From NCBI GenBank assembly GCA_019359495.1, contig JAHHHF010000094.1, forward strand, positions 1 to 64,000: a stretch of 64,000 nucleotides of DNA, written 5' to 3'. The notes under the pieces are model-generated. The model saw only the letters and a program-made list of their open reading frames with translations. It was not told the origin of the DNA and did no database searches. Made by a program: the position numbers and the translations under genes. The stretch comes from Goleter apudmare HA4340-LM2 (GTDB lineage: Bacteria; Cyanobacteriota; Cyanobacteriia; Cyanobacteriales; Nostocaceae). How positions within the stretch are numbered: position 1 is the stretch's first letter; every line of letters begins with the position of its first letter. Shown one piece after another: positions 15,536 to 25,092 of the stretch.

Positions 15536-17119
15536 CTAAACTACCGCCTCTGCTTTTTCCTTCACTGGCACATAAGGTTTTTCCGCACCTTGGGCAAGAT
15601 ATTCTGCTAGCTGACTTTCAATTTGATCGCGCACAATTTGGCGATATTCCAGAAAGTGCTCATTGTGGGCACAGGCGGCGAGATAATGATCGGCAACCTT
15701 GGGGTTACGCTTGATGATGCTAAATAAGTGATGCCAGAACTTCCATCTGGTTTCCCGTTTAATTCCTTGTCGCCAGATCACTTTCAATAGTGCTTTAATC
15801 ACCACCCATTCCGGCATTTTAAATGGTGCTTGCCAGGTAGGGCCACCCATGATCAGGAAACAACGATAGGTACGATCTAAGTAGGCTATTGGGTCGTATA
15901 AAGTACAAAAAGCTTCAATATATTCTCTGGCAATATCTTCGAGGGGACGGGTAGCCACAAAGTTCATCAACGTTGTTTGATTGATGTTGCCGTCTTTATT
16001 TTCCCGGAGTCGTCCTTCTTTTTTCAGACGATGCCATAGGGCGGTATTGGGTAGCGCTTGTAACATGGCGAAAGTGGTGGAAGGAATGGCTGCTTGTTCC
16101 GCAAAACGCACAATGCGATCGCCGGCGCCGGCTTTTTCCCCATCAAACCCGATAATAAATCCCGCCATCGGCCGCAATCCCGCTTTGATGATGCTTTGCA
16201 CGGCATCAGTTAGGGAACTGCGGGTATTTTGAAATTTCTTCGTCAGTTGCAAACTATCTTCGTCTGGTGTTTCAATGCCTAAAAACACCGCCGCAAAACC
16301 AGACTCTACCATCAACTCCATCAATTCTGCATCTTGGGCTAAGTCAATGGAAGCTTCAGTATCAAATTTGAAGGGATAATTATGTTCTGCCATCCAAACT
16401 TTCAACTCTTTCAGCAACAACTTCACATTCCGCTTGTTGCCAATAAAGTTGTCATCCACCATGAACACACCACGCCGCCAACCCAATTCATAGAGATAAT
16501 CTAATTCCGCTAAAAGTTGGGACGGGGTTTTAGTCCGTGGTTTACGCCCGTAGAGCACAATAATGTCACAAAATTCGCACTGAAAGGGACAACCCCGCGA
16601 AAATTGCACAGACATCATGTCGTAAGCATCTAATTCCAATAAATCAAAGCGAGGTATAGGTGTGCTAGTGACATCGGGTTTTTCTGTAGTGCGGAAAGTA
16701 CCAGAGGTTTCGCCGCGTTGAATTGCCTCGACAAACATGGGCAAGGTGATTTCCCCTTCATCTAAAATTAGGAAATCTGCACCGACATTTTGCACTTCGT
16801 GAGGTACAGAGGTGGGGTAAGGGCCACCCACAGCAACTAATTTACCCCGTTGTTTGGCCTCTTGAATTTGCTCAAGTAAGTCTTGCTTCTGGACAATCAT
16901 CGCGGAGAATATAACTATATCTGCCCAAGCCCATTCTGACTCAGTGGCTGGGCGGATGTTGCGATCAACTAGTTTAAATTCCCATGCTTGAGGCAAAATT
17001 GCCGCCACTGTCACTAAACCTAGAGGTGGTAACAAAACCTTGCGATCGACTAACTCCAAAATTTTCTCATAAGACCAAAAGGTTTTAGGGAATATTGGAT
17101 AAACTAGTAAGACTCGCAT
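15536..17119 (-). CDS. B12-binding-domain radical SAM protein (DUF4070)
   Basis: A 527-residue enzyme. An N-terminal Rossmann-like B12-binding domain (about 1-150; IFSAMIVQKQDLLEQIQEAK, VAVGGPYPTSVP) is followed by the radical SAM core with its 4Fe-4S motif CPFQCEFC (about 177-184). The C-terminal DUF4070 region comes last. This architecture is shared with the hopanoid C-2 methylase HpnP and many uncharacterised cyanobacterial relatives. A methyltransferase role is possible, but the substrate cannot be read from sequence. It stands alone as a transcription unit. Confidence 0.9.
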   Translation of the reverse strand: MRVLLVYPIFPKTFWSYEKILELVDRKVLLPPLGLVTVAAILPQAWEFKLVDRNIRPATESEWAWADIVIFSAMIVQKQDLLEQIQEAKQRGKLVAVGGPYPTSVPHEVQNVGADFLILDEGEITLPMFVEAIQRGETSGTFRTTEKPDVTSTPIPRFDLLELDAYDMMSVQFSRGCPFQCEFCDIIVLYGRKPRTKTPSQLLAELDYLYELGWRRGVFMVDDNFIGNKRNVKLLLKELKVWMAEHNYPFKFDTEASIDLAQDAELMELMVESGFAAVFLGIETPDEDSLQLTKKFQNTRSSLTDAVQSIIKAGLRPMAGFIIGFDGEKAGAGDRIVRFAEQAAIPSTTFAMLQALPNTALWHRLKKEGRLRENKDGNINQTTLMNFVATRPLEDIAREYIEAFCTLYDPIAYLDRTYRCFLIMGGPTWQAPFKMPEWVVIKALLKVIWRQGIKRETRWKFWHHLFSIIKRNPKVADHYLAACAHNEHFLEYRQIVRDQIESQLAEYLAQGAEKPYVPVKEKAEAVV

Positions 17120-17372
17120 AAAGTATCAATCCTCACACTTTGATTGTTATCCTACTCTAACGGAAATTAAGACTTATTGACTTTTTGCTAGGTTCCAGTC
17201 TGAGCGATCGCCAATATTTTTCTTTTCATTCTGAAGAAAAGCAACGTTTGTACTGACTGCGCTAACAATAATAGTGAGTAATAAGTAGAAAATAGAGGCT
17301 CTGACATGGGGATGAGGATAAGCAGCGAAGTGAATTTCAATCCTTGGTTGTGTATTCTTCCTTGATTAGTTA

Positions 17373-17780
17373 TTAGAGAGGAGAACGCCAATTTTCAACT
17401 TGTAAACTGGGTACTCGTTGAAATTCTCTAACATTAGATGTAACAACAATGTGATTATAGGTTACTGCTGTTGCCGCAATTAATATGTCATATGCCCCTA
17501 TAGGAGAGCCTGCTATTTTGAGAATGCTTCTAATTTGGGCTGCTTGTTCTGCTTCTGTTAAAGCAAAAGGTAAAGTGATAATGGCTTTGAAAAATGTTTC
17601 AATCAACGGTTGGATTTTGATGGCTCTTTCTGGATTAATTGCTAATCCATATTTTACTTCCATAACCGTTAAAGAAGAAATAAAAATATCAGTAGGAGAA
17701 ATAGATTTTAATTTCTTTAATGTATTTTTTTCTCCTTTAACAAAATCGCTAACTACGCAAGTATCGAGTAGATAACCCAT
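17373..17780 (-). CDS. VapC-type PIN-domain toxin
   Basis: A 135-residue predicted Mg-dependent RNase. The PIN acidic residues are visible: Asp in LLDTCVVSDF (about 6), Glu in SLTVMEVKYG (about 41), and Asp in GAYDILIAATA with a final SNVREF segment. It lies 2 nt downstream of a 71-residue partner gene on the same strand, as in toxin-antitoxin operons. Likely targets (tRNA or rRNA) cannot be inferred. Confidence 0.9.
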   Translation of the reverse strand: MGYLLDTCVVSDFVKGEKNTLKKLKSISPTDIFISSLTVMEVKYGLAINPERAIKIQPLIETFFKAIITLPFALTEAEQAAQIRSILKIAGSPIGAYDILIAATAVTYNHIVVTSNVREFQRVPSLQVENWRSPL

Positions 17781-17782
17781 CT

Positions 17783-17998
17783 TTAAAATCCTACTTCCTT
17801 AGGTGGCAGCAGTTCATCTCGATAGGATTCAAATTTGATACTTTCGACTACTCCTTGATATTCAAGGATTATTTTTGGCCAAGTGGTGGGTTTTATTTCT
17901 AAAAAAGTAACAAAGACTGGACTTTCAGTTATACCCTGTGGGATTTCAGCAAGTTCTATTTTGCCGTTTTTATAAGTTCCTTGAACTGTTTGTAACAT
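17783..17998 (-). CDS. Small antitoxin partner of the VapC toxin
   Basis: A 71-residue protein. The start MLQTVQGTYKNGKIELAEIP resembles AF2212/DUF104-type antitoxins (YKNGKIEL). The C-terminal part (about 40-71) would contact the PIN toxin. A strong AGGAGG lies upstream of the ATG at 17998. It is followed after 2 nt by the VapC gene, and both genes are probably autorepressed as a pair. Confidence 0.75.
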   Translation of the reverse strand: MLQTVQGTYKNGKIELAEIPQGITESPVFVTFLEIKPTTWPKIILEYQGVVESIKFESYRDELLPPKEVGF

Positions 17999-18126
17999 AA
18001 ACTTTCCTCCTCAACAAATTTTAGCAAGGTTTTCTCCTACTTATATTCTCTTTTAACATTAATAAGAACAAACAGGCGATCGCTGCAATTAGACAGTTTT
18101 AGAAATCCTTCATTAACGCCGGATAT

Positions 18127-19104
18127 TTAATTTCGCTTTAAGGAGTTGACACCACCACCTTCCACACCGCTAATTTTCAAAACATCGCTCATGGTTGCAC
18201 AGTAATTTGGTAAGCCAAAACTGTCGGGGTTGATCACATGTGCGTAAGTAAAATGGCGATAGTTCATGCAGAATCTATCCCAAGCTGCCATCTGAATTTT
18301 GAACACAACGATAATCAAATTTGCTAATGACAAAGATAGGGGAATCCGAAAGTAAATTCTTTTGCGAAGATAGGCGCAAACTTGTTCCACTGCTTCGTCT
18401 ACTGTTAACTGCGTCTGACCTAAAACCAAGCGGCGTGGTTCATCTGCTTGCGGAGGGTGATCAATCAAATATTTAACTACAGTGGCAATGTCTCGCCCGT
18501 GGATAAAATGGAAACTACCATCGGCTTTTAAAAACCGAATCCAATTAATATATTTTGTAACTTCTGGAATACCAGATGTCAGATGAGAATAGGGTTTGTT
18601 GGTATCACCACCTAAAACTAGAGTCGGGAAAACAGTGGTAATTTTCGGTGCAAGTTGTAATTGCGATAAACGCTGTAGACAGGCATACTTAGAACGGACG
18701 TAATCTGTACCTATTTCTCCTGCTTCTTTCAATGGTTGATTGTGGCGATCTAAAACGCTAGCAGTAGAGAAATAAATTATTTGGTCGCATCTTTCGGGGT
18801 TGAGCAGCCTGATTAACTCTATAGTCTTTAATACATTAATATCAAATGTGAGGCTGCCACCCCAAGCTGTCGCTGTGAGCACAGCAGTATCAATTGTTGA
18901 CAGCAAGTCGGCAAACTGGAATATTTTTTGCATATCACCCTGCAAAACCGTGATACCTGGACGTGCTTGGATATCGACTTGCAGTTTATCTGGGTTTCTC
19001 ACTAGTAGAAACAGTTCATGGTCTGTTTCTTGAATTAAGGCTTCACTTATATAGTGACCTATACAGCCACTAGCTCCAGTCACTAAAATTCTTTTTTGAC
19101 TCAT
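18127..19104 (-). CDS. NAD(P)-dependent epimerase/dehydratase (extended SDR)
   Basis: A 325-residue Rossmann-fold protein beginning RILVTGASGCIGHYISEALI (TGxxGxxG motif). The catalytic YxxxK is seen as YVRSKYACLQRL, and STAS supplies the active-site Ser region. The C-terminus (about 250-300) is more hydrophobic and may associate with membrane. The substrate is unknown: nucleotide-sugar and hopanoid or steroid relatives share this pattern. It is a single-gene unit. Confidence 0.85.
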   Translation of the reverse strand: MSQKRILVTGASGCIGHYISEALIQETDHELFLLVRNPDKLQVDIQARPGITVLQGDMQKIFQFADLLSTIDTAVLTATAWGGSLTFDINVLKTIELIRLLNPERCDQIIYFSTASVLDRHNQPLKEAGEIGTDYVRSKYACLQRLSQLQLAPKITTVFPTLVLGGDTNKPYSHLTSGIPEVTKYINWIRFLKADGSFHFIHGRDIATVVKYLIDHPPQADEPRRLVLGQTQLTVDEAVEQVCAYLRKRIYFRIPLSLSLANLIIVVFKIQMAAWDRFCMNYRHFTYAHVINPDSFGLPNYCATMSDVLKISGVEGGGVNSLKRN

Positions 19105-19291
19105 AGAGAGTTTTTAAGTTTTGGTTGTTAGTTGTGGGTAATTAATTACTAGTGGCAGGTATGACAACAAACAACTAATATAGTAATTCAAAATTAAGGG
19201 ATTTGTAGATGTAAGCTGGGTTGCGGAGGAAAGCATTTGTTGCATGATTGTAATGAATTGGTATGGGTCAAGAGTCAAGGGTTAAAAATTT

Positions 19292-19336
19292 ACAAATAAC
19301 CATTGACAAATGACCAATAACCAATGACCAATAACT
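19292..19336. repeat. STRR-type heptanucleotide tandem repeat
   Basis: Short tandem copies of (A)TGACCAAT / AACCAAT units lie just downstream of hemE. This is the short tandemly repeated repetitive class typical of heterocystous cyanobacteria. Similar tracts lie at 45538-45560 and 57190-57245. Confidence 0.65.
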
Positions 19337-20387
19337 AAACAAGAGCATTCAGCTGCTTTGCGGTTTCAAAGAAGAAAGCGACATTTTCTTCTGGAGTTTC
19401 TGGTAGTACACCATGACCAAGATTGAGAATATGACCCCAGTTTCCGGCTTTGCGAACTGTGTCTAGAATTCGCTCACGGATAAATGCTTTGGAACCAAAC
19501 AGGACGCCTGGATCGAGATTTCCCTGAACTTTGACATGTTTGCCTAATCTTGCTCGTGCTTCTGCCATGTCCACTGACCAGTCTACAGTGACGACATCTG
19601 CACCGGATTGTGCCATTCTCTCCAGTACACCCGCGCTACCACTAACCAGCAAAATTAGAGGTGTGTCGGGATGGGTTTGCTTGACTTGCTGGAAGACCCG
19701 TTGTTGATAGGGCAGGGCAAATACGTCATAATCTTGAGGGCTTAACTGACCCGCCCAAGAATCGAACATTTGCACAACTTGAGCACCACAGTCAATTTGG
19801 TAGCGCACATAGTCAGCGATCGCATCTGCTAATTTAGTTAACAGTTGATGCAAAATTGCTGGCTCAGAGAATGCCATGTTTTTGATCACAGAGTAGGTTT
19901 TGGAACCTTTACCTTCTACTGCATAGGCAGCTAACGTCCACGGCGCACCGACAAAACCCAGTACTGTTGATTGGTTGCCTACTTCTTGGCGCAACGCCTG
20001 CAAGATCGTTTTGATGAATGGTAGAGCGGCCTCTGGTTCTAAGGGATGTAGGCGATCAACTTGTTCTTGAGTGCGAATGGGCGAGTAAATGATTGGCCCT
20101 TTGCCTTCGGCAATGTCCATCTCAATACCCAAGCCAGGTAATGGGGTGACAATATCAGAAAATAAAATCACACCGTCTGGCTGGAAAGCTCTCCAGGGCT
20201 GTAGGGAGACTTCGATCGCTACTTCGGGAATTTCTGAGCGATCGCGAAAAGAAGGATACTTCTCCCTTAAATCTCGATATGCTTTCATATATCGTCCCGC
20301 TTGTCGCATCATCCATACAGGGGGACGGTCTACTACTTCGCCACGAGCTGCCCGCAGGAGGTTAGGAGCTGTTGAGGAAACACCCAT
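19335..20387 (-). CDS. hemE: Uroporphyrinogen decarboxylase
   Basis: Decarboxylates the four acetate side chains of uroporphyrinogen III to give coproporphyrinogen III, on the route to haem and chlorophyll. At 350 residues it is full length. Diagnostic motifs: [14 protein letters not shown] near the N-terminus (substrate-binding Arg pair), [38 protein letters not shown], and [10 protein letters not shown] with [11 protein letters not shown] at the end. ATG at 20387. Confidence 0.98.
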   Translation of the reverse strand: MGVSSTAPNLLRAARGEVVDRPPVWMMRQAGRYMKAYRDLREKYPSFRDRSEIPEVAIEVSLQPWRAFQPDGVILFSDIVTPLPGLGIEMDIAEGKGPIIYSPIRTQEQVDRLHPLEPEAALPFIKTILQALRQEVGNQSTVLGFVGAPWTLAAYAVEGKGSKTYSVIKNMAFSEPAILHQLLTKLADAIADYVRYQIDCGAQVVQMFDSWAGQLSPQDYDVFALPYQQRVFQQVKQTHPDTPLILLVSGSAGVLERMAQSGADVVTVDWSVDMAEARARLGKHVKVQGNLDPGVLFGSKAFIRERILDTVRKAGNWGHILNLGHGVLPETPEENVAFFFETAKQLNALV

Positions 20388-20503
20388 TTAACACTTCATC
20401 CTAAGTCACTTTTTTATGCCAATGTTTAGCTTATCATTCTGGGATTACGCTTTTTCAGCAGGTTAGACTCAAAAGCGTGAGTTACTACTTAACTTAACTT
20501 CAT

Positions 20504-21250
20504 ATGCAAACTAACTCCCATAATTCTGCTCATCTTGACTTGCATCAAAACTATCTACAGCCAAGTAGTTTTTTCATTCCCCGTTCCCAACGTCGGCGAT
20601 TCTTTACCCGATTTACCTTGATGACATTGCTAGGATGGGTTGTGGGGGGGGTTGTAAGTTTAGCCGTAGAAAGTACCCTGAATGGTCTAGCTTCACCGAT
20701 ATGGCAAACTTTGAGTAGCTATCTAGCCAGTATTGCGTTTGCGGTGGTTTTTGCTGCTGATCAAGCCCTGGTTTTGCGTCCATATTTATCCGGTTGGTTG
20801 TGGATGCTGGCTACTGGTGTAGGTTGGTTGATTGCTAATGGTGTTGCTACTTCCTGGAGTAACTATATTTTATCGATCGCTGCCTCTTTAGATGCAACTT
20901 CATCTTCTGAAGCAGTGTTTATTTTGGGATTTTTGTCAACTATTTCCTATGTAATTTCAGGAATTTGGTTGGGGCTTTGTCAATGGCTGGTATTGCGAAA
21001 ACATACAACAGGTGCTTGGTGGTGGAATTTTCTTCCTGCTATTTCTTTCTTCTTCATCAGTCTTTTAATTTGGTTGCTGACTCTTTTACAAGATTTTCTT
21101 CCCGTCGCTCACCGGACTTCGATATTGTATTGGAGTGGACAGGGATTCACAGCAGTTATCCTAGGAGTTATACCAGCAATTGCCTTATGTACTTTGAAAA
21201 AAAAATTACACCACAAAACTCAAGTCTCTAGTTCATTCTCAATTAAATAA
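20504..21250 (+). CDS. Polytopic membrane protein of unknown function
   Basis: A 248-residue protein with about five hydrophobic segments (roughly 35-55, 75-95, 105-130, 150-175, 185-205 and 220-240), a polar N-terminal tail and a basic Lys-rich C-terminus. No catalytic motif is visible. It is divergent from hemE and followed within 40 bp by the oligopeptidase B gene. The pattern resembles cyanobacterial 'WLVLR' repeat membrane proteins (QWLVLRKHT). Function not known. Confidence 0.75.
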   Translation: MQTNSHNSAHLDLHQNYLQPSSFFIPRSQRRRFFTRFTLMTLLGWVVGGVVSLAVESTLNGLASPIWQTLSSYLASIAFAVVFAADQALVLRPYLSGWLWMLATGVGWLIANGVATSWSNYILSIAASLDATSSSEAVFILGFLSTISYVISGIWLGLCQWLVLRKHTTGAWWWNFLPAISFFFISLLIWLLTLLQDFLPVAHRTSILYWSGQGFTAVILGVIPAIALCTLKKKLHHKTQVSSSFSIK

Positions 21251-21288
21251 GCTGTTAGTTGCTGTATATAGTGCAAAATTACCAAACT

Positions 21289-23382
21289 ATGAATAAAGAT
21301 CATCTTGTGAAAAGTCCGATTAAAGCCCCGATTGCGGACAAGCAGCCAGAGGTATTAGAGTTGTATGGCGATCGCCGCATTGATAACTACTTTTGGATGC
21401 GTGATCTTGAAAACCCCAAAGTCATTGCTTACCTAGAAGCAGAAAATGCTTATACCACAGCGATGATGCAGCAAACTCAAGGTTTGCAAGCCAAGCTCTA
21501 CAATGAAATGCTAGGCAAAATTAAAGAAACAGATTTATCAGTACCATACCGTAAAGATGATTATTACTATTACTCACGTACTGAAGAAGGAAAGGCTTAT
21601 CAAATATACTGCCGTAAAAAAGGTAGTTTAGAATCTCCAGAAGAAGTGCTATTAGATGAAAATCAACTAGCACAAGAGCACGAATTTTTCAGCTTGGGTG
21701 TATTTGATATCAGCCCGAACCATCAAATATTAGCTTATTCAGTTGATACTACTGGTTCTGAGCAGTATACTCTTTTTTTCCTAGACCTTAATACATATCA
21801 GTTGTACTCAGAAACTATCCCAGACACTTATGTCTCTTTTGCCTGGGCTAATGACAACCAAACGGTATTTTATACAAAAATTGACGCAGCTAACCGTCCT
21901 TACCAGCTATTTAGACACAATTTAGGAACTGCGTTGGCGCAGCCCGCCGTAGGCATCGCCCAAGATGTTCTAATTTATGAAGAACCAGATGATACTTACC
22001 ATTTGTATGTAGATAAAACCCGCTCTCAAGGGTATTTACTAATGATATTACAAAGTAGTATCACCACAGAAACTCACTATTTAGACGCGAATCAACCTCA
22101 CGGTGATTGGCAATTATTCCAACCCAGGACTACTGGCATAGAATATAGCCTCGATCATCACAGCGATTACTTTTACATAGTCACTAACGAAGCAGCTACC
22201 AACTTTAAACTGATGAAAACCTTGGTAACTTCACCAGCTAAAGAAAATTGGCAGACTGTGATTCCCCATCAAGAAGAAGTCTTACTATCAGGGGTTAGTC
22301 TCTTTGCCAATCACTTAGTAATTTATGAGCGCCAAGGTGGACTACAAACTGGGCGAGTGCGAAACCTTACCACAGGTGAAGAAAATAATATTACTTTCCC
22401 AGAACCTACCTATGAATTTTCTGAAGGCAGCAATCCAGAATTTAATACTAATATTTTGCGCTTCTATTATACTTCCTTAATCACACCACAATCCGTATTT
22501 GATTACGATATGGAAACCCATCAAAGGGAGTTAAAAAAAGAAACAGAAGTGCTGGGTGGCTACGACAAAAATCATTATCAGAGTCAGTGGCTGATGGCTA
22601 CAGCCGAAGATGGGACGCAGATTCCCATCTCTATTGTTTATAAACAAGGCATCAAAAAAGATGGTAAAAATCCTTTGTTACTCACAGGGTATGGTGCTTA
22701 CGGTTATTCTTATTCCGCTACCTTTTCTTCAAATCGCCTCTCACTACTAGATAGAGGCGTAGTGTTTGCCATTGCCCATATTCGTGGAGGTGAAGAAATG
22801 GGGCGTAAATGGTATGAAGATGGCAAGCTATTGCATAAGAAAAATACTTTCACAGATTTTATTGCTTGTGCAGAATATTTGATTGCTGAGGGATGGACAA
22901 AAAGTGACACCTTAGCTATTACTGGTGGTAGTGCTGGCGGTTTATTGATGGGAGCAGTCATCAATATGCGTCCTGAACTTTTTAAGGTAGTAGTTGCCTA
23001 TGTACCATTTGTAGATATAGTCACTACTATTTTAGATACTTCCTTGCCCCTCTCAGCAATGGAATGGGAAGAGTGGGGAAATCCCAACGAGCAGGCTTAT
23101 TATGAATATATGAAATCCTACTCGCCATATGATAACGTCGCAGCAAAAGCTTACCCAGATTTACTAATTACTGCTGGCTTAAATGATTCCCGCGTCAAAT
23201 ATTGGGAACCAGCAAAATGGACAGCTAAACTCCGAGACATGAAGACAGATAACAACATTCTTCTGCTGAAAACCAATATGGGTGCAGGGCATAGTGGCGC
23301 ATCTGGACGTTATGAAAGCTTACGCGAAATTGCTTTTGAGTATGCCTTTATTTTGGATAGATTGGGTTTAGGTAACACTTAA
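21289..23382 (+). CDS. ptrB: Oligopeptidase B (S9A serine peptidase)
   Basis: Cytoplasmic or periplasmic peptidase that cuts peptides after Lys/Arg. At 697 residues it is family length. The N-terminal beta-propeller begins DNYFWMRDLENPKV. The C-terminal alpha/beta hydrolase carries GGSAGG (nucleophile Ser near 547), the acid in GLNDSRV (about 632) and GHSGASGR (His near 667). The ATG at 21289 was taken over a TTG 30 nt earlier. The odd point is an in-frame 30-bp insert at 21931-21960 made of a dispersed repeat sequence. Confidence 0.94.
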   Translation: MNKDHLVKSPIKAPIADKQPEVLELYGDRRIDNYFWMRDLENPKVIAYLEAENAYTTAMMQQTQGLQAKLYNEMLGKIKETDLSVPYRKDDYYYYSRTEEGKAYQIYCRKKGSLESPEEVLLDENQLAQEHEFFSLGVFDISPNHQILAYSVDTTGSEQYTLFFLDLNTYQLYSETIPDTYVSFAWANDNQTVFYTKIDAANRPYQLFRHNLGTALAQPAVGIAQDVLIYEEPDDTYHLYVDKTRSQGYLLMILQSSITTETHYLDANQPHGDWQLFQPRTTGIEYSLDHHSDYFYIVTNEAATNFKLMKTLVTSPAKENWQTVIPHQEEVLLSGVSLFANHLVIYERQGGLQTGRVRNLTTGEENNITFPEPTYEFSEGSNPEFNTNILRFYYTSLITPQSVFDYDMETHQRELKKETEVLGGYDKNHYQSQWLMATAEDGTQIPISIVYKQGIKKDGKNPLLLTGYGAYGYSYSATFSSNRLSLLDRGVVFAIAHIRGGEEMGRKWYEDGKLLHKKNTFTDFIACAEYLIAEGWTKSDTLAITGGSAGGLLMGAVINMRPELFKVVVAYVPFVDIVTTILDTSLPLSAMEWEEWGNPNEQAYYEYMKSYSPYDNVAAKAYPDLLITAGLNDSRVKYWEPAKWTAKLRDMKTDNNILLLKTNMGAGHSGASGRYESLREIAFEYAFILDRLGLGNT
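21931..21960 (+). repeat. Dispersed repeat inserted in frame in ptrB
   Basis: Thirty bases read GGCGCAGCCCGCCGTAGGC and continue CATCGCC, the wording of a Nostoc interspersed palindromic repeat. They encode ALAQPAVGIA between the propeller strand ending HNLGT and the segment QDVLIYEEPDD. Homologues normally go straight from the one to the other. The reading frame is kept. Confidence 0.6.
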
Positions 23383-23781
23383 AAATAACTGAAATGCAAT
23401 TTTGTAGATCGGGTTAAGCAATAGCAAAACCCAACATTTTTTAAGTAGCTAGGCAAAAACAAATACACTCATGAAGGTTGGGGATGGGGCATAGTAAAAC
23501 CCATAAAGGGATAGAGTTTTAATAAACAGGAGTCAGAATCCTGAATTCAGAATACTGACCGGAGGCGGAGCATCTCCGGCTCCGCTCCTGTATTCTGAAT
23601 TTTTCTGATAAATGTTCTGGACTAATGACTAATAAACACTGAGGAGTTAGCATGAAATCATCGCTAAGATTTTGTCGTGAGGAGTGAAGCTTTGACTCCC
23701 AGCTAACATCATTTTTTTACATTACTTAACTCAACTTATTTTTGCTAACTGAATTACTTGTAAATATCCAATACTCAACTC
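23383..23781. other. Intergenic region with small palindromic repeats
   Basis: GGGTT (23411) pairs with AACCC (23428), followed by a T run, forming a weak terminator for ptrB. Further on is a GC-rich palindrome (CGGAGCATCTCCGGCTCCG) of the interspersed type. No gene is seen. Confidence 0.45.
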
Positions 23782-24873
23782 ATGTCAAATCGTCATCACT
23801 CTCCTGCCTACTTACGATATCTCAGAGCCAGGTTATGGAATTTAGCTCGACCTAGTTTTTGGGGAACAGCAATTTTCTTGTGTGTGGTGGGACTGGTAAT
23901 TCGAGAATATTGGTTAAACCCAGATTTTTTAACTCGAAAGCAGAATAACGAAATTGCTAGACAGCAGCCAGACAACTCTACCCTTTCAGATGAAGACCAA
24001 GCAATTGCGGCGGATATTGATAATTTACCAGTCCTGTTAAATGATTCTGAACGAGCCAGGTTAGCAGCCATAGCTAATACACCCAAAGAAAACCCTCAGC
24101 AAAAAACGAACAAAAGCATATTTGCCGATGTCTTCAAACCCAAGTCTGCGGCTAATGATGCTAAATCAAATGCTGCTTTGGGTGTGCTGAATGCAGGCGC
24201 TGCGCCAAAGGAACAAAATCTCTTTATTTCACAAGCAGAAAATTTATTGCAGATGGGAACTAGTTATAGTAACAGCCCATTGTTAGGCATCAAATCCTCA
24301 GTGACATCGGTTGAACAACCTGGGTTAGCAGCAACTGCTGCTAACCAATGGATAGGATTACCTAATCAAACAGACAATAATCAAAATACTGTTGTCATTA
24401 GCCCTTTACAAGCGGCAATTAATCAATCCACCAACCAAAGTATTTCTGGTGGATTCAACAGGGTAACTTCCGGTCAAACAAATATAATTGAGAGCACTAA
24501 TTACGGTGGCACAACGCTGACACCACCCATGAATGGATTACCCAATCCCTCTTTACCAGCTAGCACTACCAGCTACAATCAGCCGACAGTAACAAATCTC
24601 CCACCAAATTCTTTCAATAACATTCAGGTATTACCTAGTGTCGCACCAGTAGCACCGCCTGTGACTTCTATGACACCGAATAATCTTGATCCCTACTCTC
24701 CACAGACTGCAAATCAGAATCTTGTCACCCCCACAAACCCATCTGTATCCGAAAATTATGGCAATTCTGCTTTACAGCAACCTACTCTAGTACCGCCGTC
24801 TAATAGCCCACGACCACGCCCCACACCAGGGGCTTATGGTGGGATTGAGATTAATGGTTATAGGTATCCATGA
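23782..24873 (+). CDS. Membrane-anchored Asn/Gln/Pro-rich protein
   Basis: A 363-residue protein. A short basic cytoplasmic start (YLRYLRARLWNLAR) precedes a single TM helix (about 30-47, FWGTAIFLCVVGLVIREYW). The long outer part is low-complexity, rich in Asn, Ser, Thr, Pro and Gln. It ends in a compact RPRPTPGAYGGIEINGYRYP motif that looks like the conserved piece of the family. A wall or envelope role is plausible; no enzyme motif is seen. Function unknown. Confidence 0.75.
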   Translation: MSNRHHSPAYLRYLRARLWNLARPSFWGTAIFLCVVGLVIREYWLNPDFLTRKQNNEIARQQPDNSTLSDEDQAIAADIDNLPVLLNDSERARLAAIANTPKENPQQKTNKSIFADVFKPKSAANDAKSNAALGVLNAGAAPKEQNLFISQAENLLQMGTSYSNSPLLGIKSSVTSVEQPGLAATAANQWIGLPNQTDNNQNTVVISPLQAAINQSTNQSISGGFNRVTSGQTNIIESTNYGGTTLTPPMNGLPNPSLPASTTSYNQPTVTNLPPNSFNNIQVLPSVAPVAPPVTSMTPNNLDPYSPQTANQNLVTPTNPSVSENYGNSALQQPTLVPPSNSPRPRPTPGAYGGIEINGYRYP

Positions 24874-24960
24874 ATCAATTCAAAATTCAAAATTAAATAC
24901 AGCCATCCATAAGGGGGAGTGGCGTGCGAGGTTTTGAACCCAGCTTTTTCCTATAAAAAT

Positions 24961-25002
24961 AACGGTTTATGAGAGTTGGTTATGCTGCTCTCATAAACCG
25001 TT
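24961..25002. terminator. 15-bp stem-loop between convergent genes
   Basis: AACGGTTTATGAGAG (24961-24975) pairs perfectly with CTCTCATAAACCGTT (24988-25002), followed by TGTTGTTTT. It stands between a plus-strand gene ending at 24873 and tal ending at 25093. It would serve mainly the plus strand. Confidence 0.8.
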
Positions 25003-25092
25003 GTTGTTTTATCTCCCTGATAGTCTCCAGGAAAATGTCAAATTAAGCCTGTGAGAGGTACTAAAGTGCCTATTACAAGCCCAAGATCATCT

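Noticed and set aside
17188-17391. 67-residue minus-strand ORF upstream of the VapC gene end
   Set aside because: No Shine-Dalgarno site, low-complexity Leu/Ser-rich translation and no recognisable motif; it overlaps the VapC stop.
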